A stretch of 64,000 bases of DNA from Hemileia vastatrix (Eukaryota; Basidiomycota; Pucciniomycetes; Pucciniales; Zaghouaniaceae), in assembly GCA_030280995.1 (NCBI GenBank), contig JASXTE010000008.1, positions 1,111,001 to 1,175,000 on the forward strand. The letters are read 5' to 3'. Numbering within the stretch: position 1 is the stretch's first letter; every line of letters begins with the position of its first letter. The notes under the pieces were generated by a model that saw only the letters and a program-made list of their open reading frames with translations, ran no database searches and was not told the DNA's origin. Positions 21,590 through 32,539 of the stretch are shown piece after piece. Made by a program: the position numbers and the translations under genes.

Positions 21590-22831
21590 TCTTATTGTCA
21601 TAATGATGGAGTGTATCCCAGTGGAAATAAAGGTTTGTGGATCAAGGGAGGAGGTAGCTGGTGTGGGTTCAGGATCCTCTTCTTCATAAAGATCTTACCA
21701 CTCATCCTTCAAATCAGCTAGGATATTGTGGAGTATTACACAGGTCAATATCCAATAATTTGCAGCTTTGAAGTCCAATTTTTTTTTTTTTTTGAAATTG
21801 TATTCTAAGCTCTCAGAGACTAGAAAATCTCCCCTTTGAGATCCCAATAGTATGTTCAATTTTTACTCTTGATTCTGCAAGGTGATAATTAAAGGTTGCT
21901 TTTGGGCCATTTTCTTAAGTTGCACCTTAAAAAGCAGGTATAATGTGCTTTCCACTTGCATAATCTGAGTCTAAAAGGAGGTAATGAGATTCATCAAAGT
22001 ATGAGTCAGGATTTTGAGAAATCCTCATTCTTTGGAACACAAAAGAGTCATGACATGAGCTGTGTAATCGACTATGAAAACCAATAAGTTTTTTTATTTA
22101 CATCCCACACAAGTTGAATGGCAATAGAGTATCTGGATACATGATAAAAAGTTAGTTTATGAGTTATAAGAAATTGGAGAACAACTTTATAAAAACCTTT
22201 TTTCTGATTAAAATAATGGTTTCCATCATGAGCAGGATTTTGACTCAATGGTATAGTTTTACCATCAACAAACCTACACAGCCAGGGAAACCTTCAGCTT
22301 GAATAAATTGAAAGGATTCAAGTTTCTTTTGTGGAGTTGGCCAAGCAAGTGTTTGAGACTTGAGAGAAAGGATAGCAGTCATACAGTGCTTGGTGTATAA
22401 TATAATAGTACCATATCTTATGGTAAAGAGACTATCTAAATGTCTTGCAGAAGCACTATTTTCATTTGAAACAAAGGGGCATAGTGCAACAGCAAGTTGA
22501 AAGGAAGGATTCTTGTATTTTATAGGAATTATTATGGAAGATAGGATGATTGGAGATGAGTTGAGAAATTTTGAAAAAAGAATCAGGAGAAGTTGGAAAA
22601 AGTTGTGTGAAGTTTAAATGAGTAGTTTCAAGAATTGAGGCAAGATCATATCTGGGATCATGATAAAGATTTGCCCCCCCCCCTTGGAATGATGTAACAC
22701 TTTTTTGAAAGAAAAGACATATAGGCTAAAGTGTCTTCCAAAAAAGAGTCAGAATCAGAGTCAGAAGCTAAATTTAAAGTGATAGAATTCATAGCTGAGT
22801 GAAGTTGCTTCCTAGTAGAGAAGTGCTTCAT
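21590..22831 (-). pseudogene. PIF/Harbinger-type transposase (HARBI1-like), frameshifted
   Basis: It starts with ATG at 22831 (MKHFSTRKQLHSAMNSI), so the length, about 400 codons, is near that of the family. N-terminal blocks QLAVALCPF, ASARHLDSLFTIRYGTII and HCMTAILSL match the fungal HARBI1-like pattern. The nuclease core follows: first Asp in FVDGKTIPLSQNPAHDGN, a SCHDSFVF turn, second Asp in YLLLDSDYASGKHIIPAF, and the Glu in ESRVKIEHTIGISKGRF. The protein ends with DFKAANYWILTCVILHN. The three catalytic residues are visible, but several frameshifts (for example near 22500 and 22110) and stops break the frame. Known family role: cut-and-paste transposition, with a separate Myb-like partner. 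Terminal inverted repeats were not identified. Confidence 0.85.
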
Positions 22832-23029
22832 TATTTTTTGTTGAAGGTTTAGGTGATGAGTGGGAAGTGGGAGTTTTTCACCAAATGAGTAGGTGGGGTG
22901 TGTAGATAAAAAAATTCTTAAGTTTTTCCACCAAAATTAAGTAGCCTAGAGTGAATATAATGCAGTAACCCATAATAGACCATGTCAGTCCTGTTGGTTT
23001 CATATCGAGGATGGATAGTAACCAAATGG
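22832..23029. other. short spacer between Harbinger remnant and copia LTR
   Basis: It has no coding sequence. It is likely the 5' flank of the Harbinger element. Confidence 0.4.
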
Positions 23030-24158
23030 TGAAGACAATCCTATAGTACTAGCTATAGGCCTTTACCAAGGTAGTTGGAGTAAAACTGGAGAGAAATACC
23101 AGGTGAGATTTATTTGCTACAGCAAATGAGAGACTGTTACAATACCCCTTCCAACACACTCCTTGACTGCTTAAAAAGTCAAGAAAGTAGCCTAGATAGA
23201 CCACAGACCAAAGAGAACCTGAAATGCAGAAAGATCCACACCAGAGAACCAAAAAACTGTGCACTTGTTGCACAGAAAACAGCAATAATACTGGATGCAG
23301 GTTGCAAAGCTACACCAGAGAAACCAGTTGCCAAAGTTGAGTTAAATGAAGAACTATCCTTGCCACCAACACAGCCAATTGTGGCCAAAAAAACAGTGAA
23401 AACTGAGTGAGAAACAATGATATAATTACCAGATGGTTGTATGATAATTAAAGTTGCCCCAAACTGTCTTATTCAGTATTTACACACAGACCACCACCTA
23501 AAAATGCATGCACAGCAACAAATTTGGCACTTTTGACATCCAAATTGAATAAAAACCCTCTAGAAACGCTCCCCAGATTTCTATAACCAAGGTGAGCAGG
23601 TGGCCGGACCTCCCTAAAGCCAGAAAACCACTAAAAACCTCCAATAAAGCCCAAAATACTTAGAAAAACCCACCACGACGACTAAAACCCTTAAAAAACA
23701 AAATTAAGCTATGACAATGTTGAGACATAAAATATAGAGCCAAATTAGCTCTAATTAATGGCACTAAGCACTTAATTCTAAGACTTAAGGCTAGCCTGTA
23801 AAACACAAAAAACAAAATTAAACAGCTATCTTTTAGAAATGAAAAGTGAGTAAATGACCCCTTAAAACTTTGAATATGAAAAATATCAACAAGACATCAA
23901 ATATAGAGAAAAACTGGGGCTATCCAATAGTAGTACCCACATACCTATAGTCCCAATATTCACTGAATAAAAACTAAAATAACACCTAATTCTTCAACCA
24001 ATGTCAATTAAGACATACAAAAACAGTGCCAAACAGACCAACAAAGGCCTCTGCCAATGTTGGAAGACCACAATGGGTACGGCATCTAAATTATATACAT
24101 GCAGGTGTTATTGTGCCCTAACCTAGATTTACTCTATCACTATCTTTATGTTGTAACA
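23030..24158 (-). repeat. 3' LTR of copia element C
   Basis: In element orientation it begins TGTTACAACATAAAG directly after a G-run polypurine tract and ends GGATTGTCTTCA, so it has TG...CA ends. It aligns with 32540-33513 (copia A LTR), including ATCCTATAGTACTAGCTATA near the low-coordinate end. The 98-codon open frame inside it (23114-23410) is not conserved as a protein in copia A and is not called. Confidence 0.75.
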
Positions 24159-24304
24159 CCCCCCCCCCCACTCTGCACAATAATGACCACATCAACATTT
24201 GTTAACCAATCTAAAGGTATATATAATTTAAATGTAAATTAGTGCTATTAATTTTATAATTAGAAGGAGAAGAGAAAAAAAATGAAATGAGAAGAAGAAA
24301 AAAA

Positions 24305-26900
24305 TTAAACAACTAGTCCCAATGAATCCAATACTTGAGACATTTTTACCAATTTTAAAGATTTAGTCATACAATTGGCCAATTTTTCTACACCAGGAAT
24401 CCATTTTATTATGATTTTATGTTCATAAATCAATTGGTTTAAGAAATAGAAATCCCATGTGGCATGTCTTGTATCCTTGTTGGATGGTTTTTCATAACCA
24501 ATATCAATAGTTGTGCTGTAATCGCACCTTAATATAACTTCTACTCTTTTCCCAATAAAATTATCAAACAAATTTCCTAACATAAACCAGTCCTAGCCCC
24601 TACTCCCATTGCCATGTATTCAACATGTGAAGTAGAAAGTCCAACAGATTTTTGTCATTTTTCCATTCAACTCACTGGTACACTGCATACCATTATCACA
24701 TTACCATGGCCAGCCCTCCAGCCTTCACCTCTCCATGCTGAATCTGCAAAAACTTCAATTTTGATAGGGTCCTCCTTGTTTGCCTTAATTTTTGGTTTGA
24801 GCAGTTGAGTTTTGGTAACATATCTAATTAAGTGGTTCAAGGCATCCCAGTGTTCATTGTTTGGGTAGCTAGAAAAACTTTCTAAACATTTTACAGCATA
24901 ACTTATATCAGGACGTGAACCTTGATCAATGTAACTCAAAGCACTGATATGTGATAGGTATCCTGTAGGGTCTCTTGCAGGTTTTGATTTATCTTCAGTT
25001 TCTAGATTGCAACACAAAGGTAAAGGTGTATTAGATGGCTTGAAAAATGGGTTGGATTGTTCAATTATTTGTTTTATAAGATGGTGTTGTGAAATAAGAT
25101 ATTTTTTGTTCAAGCTTTCAACTTTTAACCCCACTATCTGGGTTACATTATTTTTCTCATTTAATGTCCATCAATTCCTTTAGATCAGATTTGAGTTAAG
25201 AGAGAGATTTTTCACTGGAACAGGCAACAATTCCATCATCTACATGTAACCAAAAGACCAACTGTGATTCTTTAGATTGAAGTGTATATACTGATGAGTC
25301 AAAAAAACTAGGTGTATATCCAAGTCCCTGTAGTTTTTCTGATATGAATTTCCACCAGCATCTACCAACCTGTTTTATTCCATAGAATGCCTTTTTTAGC
25401 TTACATATTAATTTAGGGTCCTTTTAAAAACCTTCAGGTTGTTGTACATATACCTCTTCTGAAATAGGGCTATTTAAATAAGCACCTACTACATCAAAAG
25501 ATTGCAGATGCCAGTTGAATTTGGAAGCAAGAGGGAAAATGAGACCTAAAGAAGTGAATGTTGCCATAGGAGCAAAGTTTTTTTCAAAAGAGTCTTTGAA
25601 TTTTTGTGCAAAGCCTTGAGCAACAAATCAGGCTTTAAGTTTAATTATTTTTTCTGTCAGCATCTCTTTTTAAGGCAAAAACCCATTTACCGCCAATAGC
25701 ATTTTTTACCTTTTGGTAAGGTTGTTAATTCCCAGACTCCTTTTTTACATCAATTCTCTATTTCATTGACACATGTTGACCTCCATTTGTTGGCATCAGT
25801 AGCTTTCAATGGCTGTTTGTATGTTTTTGGTGATGATAAAGTTTTGTTGGTGCATTCATTATGGATTGTTTCAGTTAATAGATCTTGTTCTTCAATTTCT
25901 ATGTCAAGGGTTCATTCGCCTAGTTTCAAAGAATTTAATATATATATATATATATATATATATGGAATTGAACCTTTTTTGTTTGTTGTGATCTGCTTAT
26001 CAGTTTCTTTGATTGGTCTCTCTTTAAGTGATGGGAATATAGCTTTTGCTGATTGAACTGCTGTTTTTCTATTTTCATCCCAAAAGAACCATCCTTTTCC
26101 AACTTCTACATAACCTATCACTTTGCATTTTATTGCTCATGGGTTTAGCTTCAATTTCACTTCTTTGATTATGTGTATAAATGCATCTTCCCCCAAAATG
26201 TGGAGCATATTGAGTTCAGGTTTTTTATCAAAAAGGGCTTGAAAAGGCGTGATTTTATCAGTGATCTTATTTGGTAGTCTGTTATGAAGAGAAACTGCCC
26301 ATAAGAAAGCTGCTCCACACAATGATTTGTTCAAACCACTGTCAAAGATTATTGTGGGACCAATATCAGCAATAGTTTCTATTTAGATGTCCAGAAACCC
26401 TGTTTTGTTAATGGTGATAAGGCATGGTGTGTTCCCATGTTATTTCAAATTTTTTGAGATATGACTGTAGTTTCTGATTTACATACTCATCACCATTATC
26501 TGACTGCAGGATTTTAATTTTCTTGTTTGATTTCCATTCCATTTTAACTTGAAAATGGACAAATACATCTGGTACTTGTGATTTTGAAGATATTAATTTT
26601 CACACAGTATAACTTGTTGCCACATCCCTGAAAGATATGAAGTATGAAGTATAGGACACCTTCAAAAGTTATAACTTCAAATGGTCACATGAAATCTGAT
26701 ACAATAATTTCTAGCAGTTCTGTGACTTGGTTTGTGCTCTGTAGTGCACTTGGGTTTAAAGTTTTTGAGATTCTGCATTGATCACAATGTATATTGCCAT
26801 GGGGTAAAGAGTCTGGTAGTCCTTCAGCCACCTTATAACCCTCATACTTACATGCCCTAACACTCTTTGCTAATGCATAAGGGCAGGATCATTCCTATGT
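24305..26900 (-). pseudogene. copia pol remnant (integrase, RT, RNase H)
   Basis: Recognisable blocks in order: HRNDPALMH...RVLGHVSM (gag-pre-integrase His motif), LCGAAFLWAVSLHNRLPNK (integrase, near 26290), VFWLHVDDGIVACSSEKSL (RT catalytic segment with HVDD, near 25230), QIIEQSNPFFKPSNTPLPLC and YLSHISALSYIDQGSRPDIS (RT-RNase H link, 24667-25134), then DTRHATWDFYFLNQLI and GVEKLANCMTKSLKL (end of RNase H, 24305-24583). Frames change repeatedly and a (TA)n run at 25938-25961 interrupts the integrase. The TRHA..DFYFLNQ pattern is typical of copia. Confidence 0.85.
25938..25961. repeat. (TA)n microsatellite
   Basis: About 12 TA units inside the copia C integrase remnant. The Ile-Tyr repeats in overlapping frames come from it. 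Confidence 0.9.
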
Positions 26901-27135
26901 ATTTGCTCAGCAGCAGGACTTGAGGACTGGGAGGTTTGATTTGATCCATGTGTATGTTTGCAAGAGAGCTGTGTAATGCAACATGTGCCAGTTTGTTGAC
27001 ATGTTGATGAAGAAAAAGTTGTTTGGGACAGGAGTTAACAAATAATCAGGATCCTGCAAGTAAGTGTTGAGTGCACAAGTTAAATTGTGTTTCCAATGAA
27101 TGAAGGGGAAAGAATGGTGCCATTTTTCCACCCTC

Positions 27136-27450
27136 GTGCATAGTTCATTTTCATAAGATTGTCAATAAACCATTTATCTACTCTAAAGTGCCTTCTGGGT
27201 TACAAAAGAGAGCAACCAGTCTCAACGTTGAATTTCAGCAGGGCGGGGGCAGTGTACAGTCCGGCGGTGCACCGGCGGCGACACCGGCAGCTGCAAGCCT
27301 TTAAAATTCTTTCTTTCTCCATCTTTTTTTATTATCAGGGGGACATCATTTCTTCTCTTGGAAGATCCATCAAATCATCTCTCAAGTTGGTGTGGCTAAT
27401 CAAGATTCCTCAAAAAAAAAAACCCCCATTTCAGTGTTGTGATTCCTAAA
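27136..27450 (+). promoter_or_regulatory. fimbrin upstream region, CpG-rich patch and pyrimidine-rich leader
   Basis: About 315 bp separate the copia C remnant from the fimbrin start. The segment 27225-27300 is GC-rich and carries at least eight CpG (AGGGCGGGGGC, TCCGGCGGTGCACCGGCGG), unlike the transposon DNA before it. A CT-rich stretch (27305-27360) follows, as is common before fungal start sites. No clear TATA box was seen. This must contain the core promoter and 5' UTR if the gene is expressed from its own start. Confidence 0.55.
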
Positions 27451-29981
27451 ATGCAAGCTATTCAACTTCAAAGAAAGTATCCCCAGTTTTCCAAGGAAGA
27501 GCTCATGAACCTCGTCAATCGATTCAAGTCAGTCGACGCTGTTTATTTTATCCAATATATACAAGGAAAGACGCACTTGCTTCCTCACTGAAACTTTTGC
27601 TTTTTTTTGGACTTTGAAATATCATCTTATTTCATCCGAGCAGCGCCTTAGATGTTGACCACGCTGGATCTATACTGAAACAAGATGTCATTACTTCTTT
27701 ATCTTCAAGTTCTGTAAATGAGGGAACTTATGATTCTGTTCGTCAAACTCTTAAAGAAGTCAACGTTGACGCTTCCGGAAGAATCGAACTAGACGATTAT
27801 GTCGATCTGGTGGCCAAGCTACGCCAGGGCCGTAATAAGAGTATTGGTTTGACCAATAGTCCCGGAAATAAACGGGTTGTCGTTCAAGGCAGTAATGCAA
27901 ATATTCAACATGGTATTTTACCCGATGAACTCGCTGCCTTTGTAACACACATAAATAGTGTTTGTGTTGTCTTTTTTGTTTTTATTTCTCACTGTCTCTT
28001 CACAAGCTATCTCAGAAAAAGAACCTGGCTTGCTAACGTTTCTCTCTCATCTTGAACTTACTTGGGTTTATGACTTGCCCTCTTAGGTTTTGGCTGGTGA
28101 TTCCGATATCGGTCATCGACTCCCACTTCCCATTGATACTTTTCAAATCTTTGACGAGGCTCGAGATGGATTAATTCTTTGCAAATTAATCAATGACTCA
28201 GTACCTGATACTATTGATGAACGTGTATTAAATAAACCAACTGCCAAAAATCAGTACAAACCGATCAACAACTTCAAAATGACGGAGAATAACAATTTAG
28301 TCATTGCATCCTCCAAAGCTATTGGCTGCTCTGTTGTTAATGTTGGGGCGTCTGATATAATCGATGGAAGAGAACATTTGATCCTTGGATTGATTTGGCA
28401 AATCATCCGCAGAGGCCTGCTCAGCAAAATTGACATCAAATTACATCCTGAATTATATAGACTTTTAGAAGACGGTGAAACACTAGAGGAGTTTTTAAGA
28501 TTACCTCCAGATCAAATCCTGTTGAGATGGTTTAATTATCATCTTAAAGCTGCCAACTGGCATCGAAGGTTAGAAATTTTTTATTCATCACTAGTCGCTG
28601 CCTACCAATAGGGCGGTCTATTTTCAAGCAAGATTAGCTGACCCATTTTATTTATACATACGAATATATATATATATGTATTGCCAAATAGAGTAGGCAA
28701 TTTTAGCAGGGATATTTCTGACAGTGAGAATTATATCGTACTCTTGAATCAGCTGGTTCCTCAAACTTGCTCTCGAGCACCACTACAAACCTCAAATCTT
28801 GAGCTTCGTGCCGAGCAAACTCTTCAAAATGCTGATTTACTTGGATGTCGCAAGTTTTTGACTCCTCGTGCGATTACCACTGGAAACCCAAAGCTGAACT
28901 TGGCATTTGTGGCTCATCTATTCAATAATTATCCCGGACTAGAGGCCTTGGAAGAAAGTGAACGACCTGTTATTGAGGATTTTGATGCTGAAGGAGAACG
29001 TGAAGCCCGTGTATTCACACTTTGGCTTAACAGTCTTGATGTTCAGCCAGGAGTTTATAATCTGTTTGAAGATCTCAAGGTACGGAATTCTCAATGATCT
29101 TTGGAATTACTTGTGCTGATTCCCTAAGGGGCTGTTATTTATTTATTTATTTTGTAGGATGGAACTGTTATCTTGCAAGCTTTTGATAAAGTGATTCCTG
29201 GTTGCGTAACATGGAGACGTGTGAGCAAGCCCAAAGAAGATCAACCTCTTTCACGGTTCAAGGCAGTCGAAAATACGAATTATGCTGTCGAATTGGGACT
29301 TGCAAATCATATGACTCTTGTGGGTGTTCAAGGTGCTGATATTGTTGACGGTACCAAGACTTTGGTTCTTGGACTCGTTTGGCAATTGATGAGGAAAAGT
29401 GTGATTGCCACATTAGCAAGTTTGAATAAAGGCGGACGAGAGTTGACTGACGGTGACATGGTCAAATGGGCTAATGAAAAAGTTAAAGTTGGCGGCAAGA
29501 AGACCACCATGCGTAGTTTTAAAGATCCAAGCTTGAGAACAGGTCATTTCTACTTAGATTTATTAGAATGTCTGAAACCTGGCTACGTTGATTATTCTTT
29601 GATATATGACGGCCGAACAGATGAAGAATGTCACATGAACAGTCAGCGTCTTTTTTTCTTTCCTTCTCTGTTTTTCAAAAGATTTTTGGGGTGTGCAGTG
29701 AAATTAAAATTAAAAAGAAACTTTGAATTGATTTTGTTTAGATAAACTAGCAATTTCCATTGCACGAAAAGCGGGCGCACTGATATTTGTCGTACCTGAA
29801 GATCTGGTTGAAGTTCGACCCCGTTTGGTGAGATAATTTCTTCGACCCTTCAGTAATGTGTTTCTTTTAACGCTAACTGGTTCATATTTTATTGCTCCCC
29901 TCATGGTGATCAATAATTATGTGGTGCTCAATATATTAGGGATTAACATTTATCGGGGCCTTGATGGCAATTGCTCAGTGA
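27451..29981 (+). CDS. FIM1/SAC6 homologue: fimbrin (plastin), actin-bundling protein; seven exons
   Basis: Exons 27451-27527, 27644-27959, 28087-28568, 28692-29079, 29158-29641, 29742-29827 and 29940-29981; 1875 nt, 624 residues, GT-AG introns of 78-127 bp, phases consistent. The N-terminus MQAIQLQRKYPQFSKEEL leads to two weak EF-hands (FNALDVDHAGSI, where the exon 1-2 junction falls, and VNVDASGRIELDDY). Four calponin-homology domains follow in two actin-binding tandems, starting near residues 119, 271, 385 and 505. Signatures: DGLILCKLINDSVPDTIDER, GREHLILGLIWQIIRRGLL, GNPKLNLAFVAHLFN, DGTVILQAFDKVIPG, GYVDYSLIYDGRTDEE, and at the end LTFIGALMAIAQ. Known role of the family: cross-linking actin filaments in cortical patches and cables for endocytosis and polarity. 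No break was found. Intron 1 uses GTCAGT; keeping the frame through to 27540 instead would destroy the first EF-hand and the phase. Confidence 0.95.
27528..27643 (+). other. fimbrin intron 1
   Basis: GTCAGT at the 5' end and CAG at the 3' end. This choice joins RFN to ALDVDHAGSI and restores an EF-hand pattern. The alternative donor GTTTAT at 27541 leaves a phase mismatch with every nearby acceptor that keeps the downstream frame. Confidence 0.75.
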
Positions 29982-30878
29982 AAAGGAATTGGCTAAATGT
30001 TGCTATTATTGTCATTATCATTATTATTATTATTATTATTTAAATTGACCTATAAAAATATCAGTATTTCAAACAACAATAAATGTTAATTGTTTTTGTA
30101 TTTAGAGAAGCTGTATTAAAGAAAATTGTTGTAGCTAGCTTACATTATAAAAGGTGGGTGGGCTGAAGGTGATAATTATTTATATGACCTTGACTAAATC
30201 CTGAAATGAACAACAAGAAATCAAACTAGAACTTATCCGAAAACAAAACAAAATCCCATTCTTCGTATTAATTTTTTATTTATTTTTAAAGCTTGGCTGA
30301 AAAGCTGTCTTGAAGAAGGAAGATAACAACTTTTTTCCCTTGCTTCTGAAGGCTAAGCATACCAGAAAGCTTGGGATTCGCCAAGTACGTGAGTATTTAG
30401 TAACATCATATCCGAATCGATACAGCTTTTACCCCATGTCCATCCGGTCATATTCCCCCTATAGAAAAAAGTATCTGTTTCGCTTTAAGGCGGGTCGACT
30501 CTCCCCCCTGCACTGTAAGCCAACTAAATGCTAAAAGATAAAGATATTCCAGAGCATGTTCTTTCTCTCTCTCTTTATTATACATCATGAACAACGTCTT
30601 TCATGACTGATATTCACTTCCAAGCATCAACCTATCTGGGGGTTTTTTTTTTTATTTTTTATTTTTTTTTTATGTTTTTTTTTTTATTTTATTTTAATTT
30701 TATTTTTTATTTTTTATTTTTTATTTATTTATTTATTTATTTTTTATTTATTTTTTTTTTTATTGTTCACTGTGTTTTATTATCTCCCCTTTCTCATTAT
30801 TTTACAAAGTTGGCTTCCCTTTTTATTTATTTATTTTTTTAATTTAATTTAATTTTATTTTTAGTTAACACCAAAAAG
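29982..30878. other. fimbrin 3' flank, low-complexity DNA
   Basis: An (ATT)n run lies at 30013-30042. A T-rich tract with TTTA units covers about 30643-30860. A 74-codon frame (30310-30534, KLGIRQVREYLVTSYPN) could be an exon, with a GTACGT donor near 30385, but I do not recognise it and found no consistent partner exon. Confidence 0.4.
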
Positions 30879-31037
30879 ATGGTCAGCTTTTTGTGGATTG
30901 TTGGTTGTCTGCTGCGATCACTTGACTGGATTCATTTCATATCTTATATTTTCATTACACTTGTTACTGAATGTGTCGGCTTGTACGGTACGATAGGTGA
31001 GAATTTTAGAGTGAATAAGATAAATATGAGAGGATGA
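30879..31037 (+). CDS. small hydrophobic ORF, possible membrane protein or first exon
   Basis: 52 codons from ATG at 30879: MVSFLWIVGCLLRSLDWIHF followed by another hydrophobic run ending TLVTECVGLYGTIGE. It looks like one or two membrane segments. A pyrimidine-rich TTTTTAG precedes it and a GTGAG donor-like site at 30997 falls after GTI, so it may be an exon of a longer gene, though no partner is visible. It is not conserved with anything else in the window. Confidence in its being expressed is low. Confidence 0.25.
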   Translation: MVSFLWIVGCLLRSLDWIHFISYIFITLVTECVGLYGTIGENFRVNKINMRG

Positions 31038-31621
31038 GATAAAACTAATGCAGTATATATAATTTTATTATATAGTCACTTATATAATTTATAATTTTTT
31101 TTTTTTTTCACGTTGAACAGTATAATATTTTAGATGACTTAGAAATTCTTAATTATTTATTGCTAAATTGTCTCAATAAGGTATGATTATAAATAATATA
31201 ATTTTTTTACTGACTCAATTAATAATAGAATAATAAAATTTGTTTTGATTTATTGCAATTAATATATAATAATAATGATAATAATAATAATAAAAAGGAT
31301 ACTTCAAAAAAATACAAAAATGAACCCCTTTTTTACTAAATAATAAGTACAACGTGAATTTGTTAAAGTTATAAAAATTCATCGATATGTCTAATCATAA
31401 AACTAAAGTGTAATAAATTAATACATTAAATGAAAAGAAAACAAGGTTAAATTAAGTCATTTATAAATAATGAAACCTTGAAAAGAAATATAAAAAATTT
31501 AATGCCATTTAAGATGTAATACAAAATAATGAAAAAAAAAAATAATCAAAGTTTTATTAAACCAAGATAATAAATCAAAGTTTAAAAAAGGAAATGATTT
31601 ATAAAGTTAAATAAAGGCCCC
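31038..31621. other. AT-rich spacer
   Basis: No gene is supported. It contains an (AAT)n run near 31266-31292 and is otherwise plain AT-rich DNA. Confidence 0.5.
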
Positions 31622-32539
31622 TTAAAGTCTCAGAGAAAAACCTTAACTCTCTCTTGCTCTTCCTGGCCCCCCCGTGCAGCCGACTTCAAGCAAGGTCTGA
31701 GCCCCCAGTATATATACAGTGGGCTTAGATCAACAACTTTTCTGCAATAAAATTTATGTTCACTTAAAGAATGAAAATGTAATTGTTAAATAATGTAATT
31801 AATTTAATATTCTGTAGTAAAATAATAACAAGATATAATATTGTATTACTTAAGGAACTAAAAATACTAAATATATAATATTCTAATATTTTCCATAATT
31901 ATTTAATGATTATTGATTAACAAATTTAATCAGTCGAGTTTACATATATTAAATAAGTCACTGGCTGACAAGTGTTGTCTGTAGATCTAAAAGTTGAGTA
32001 CAATTTTGTCCTTTCATTCTTCATTCTTGGGTCAAGTTGATTGTTCCTTGCACGCCTCATCTCACAAGTCAAGCATTCCCCCTGTCAACATTTCATGAGG
32101 GTCAAGTGGTCTCCCCGCCATTGTCTCTAGCTCAAGTTGATAGTTCCTATTTGATTTCTCATTTCTTATTGGGTTGATTTTTCCCAATAAAATTTTTATC
32201 TTCTTTTTAATTAAAATCAAAACTTAAAATCTCACAATGATTTCCTAATAACTTGCTCTTAAAAGATTACTATCATTTTGTTTTCCCATCTACTACCCTT
32301 TCTTCTGTCTCCTACATACATGTGTTTCTCTCTATATGTACTTAGCCTAAGCATTTTTTTTTATTCTCCTTCATGACCCATGCTGGGTGAGATTGTATGA
32401 AATATAAGAAAAATATATCTGAATCTTGGGACTAGATGGTAAATTCTTATGATAAAAGAGTTACATGGTATCAGCCAACTGGACTCCCAAAAGAACCAGA
32501 TATCAATTACTCACCTGTTGCACAGTATCATCCAACCAG
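31622..32539. repeat. direct-repeat segment, copy A (beside copia A LTR)
   Basis: This segment is repeated at about 42632-43546 in the same orientation with few differences. Shared landmarks are AGTCTCAGAGAAAA, CAAGTGTTGTCTGTAGATCT and GACCCATGCTGGGTGAGATT. It has a TATATATAC box near 31710 and ends at the copia LTR edge CCAACCAG. The motif CTGGGTGAGATTGTA at about 32390 also occurs near the tail of the SINE at 1233-1844. It may be an old composite of LTR and SINE remnants. Confidence 0.7.

Larger units (their letters stand above)
23030..27135 (-). mobile_element. Ty1/copia element C, 5'-truncated
   Basis: Minus-strand order: gag-pre-integrase and integrase (about 26900 to 25750), RT (about 25700 to 24670), RNase H (24583 to 24305), a polypurine tract read on the minus strand as AGAGTGGGGGGGGGG at about 24159-24173, then an LTR. 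No gag, protease or 5' LTR is present. The element stops near 27135, about 315 bp upstream of the fimbrin start. Frames are broken throughout. Confidence 0.85.

Noticed and set aside
23114..23410. 98-codon frame with Pro/Glu/Lys-rich product
   Set aside because: It lies within the copia C LTR and the homologous LTR of copia A does not keep the frame.
30310..30534. 74-codon frame as a host gene
   Set aside because: It has no ATG at its start, no recognised domain and no matching exon; kept only as a note in the flank entry.
32466..32482. TGGTATCAGCC as a copia primer-binding site (initiator Met tRNA type)
   Set aside because: It is on the strand opposite to the neighbouring copia element, and both copies continue with the same flank past it, so no LTR edge is supported there.
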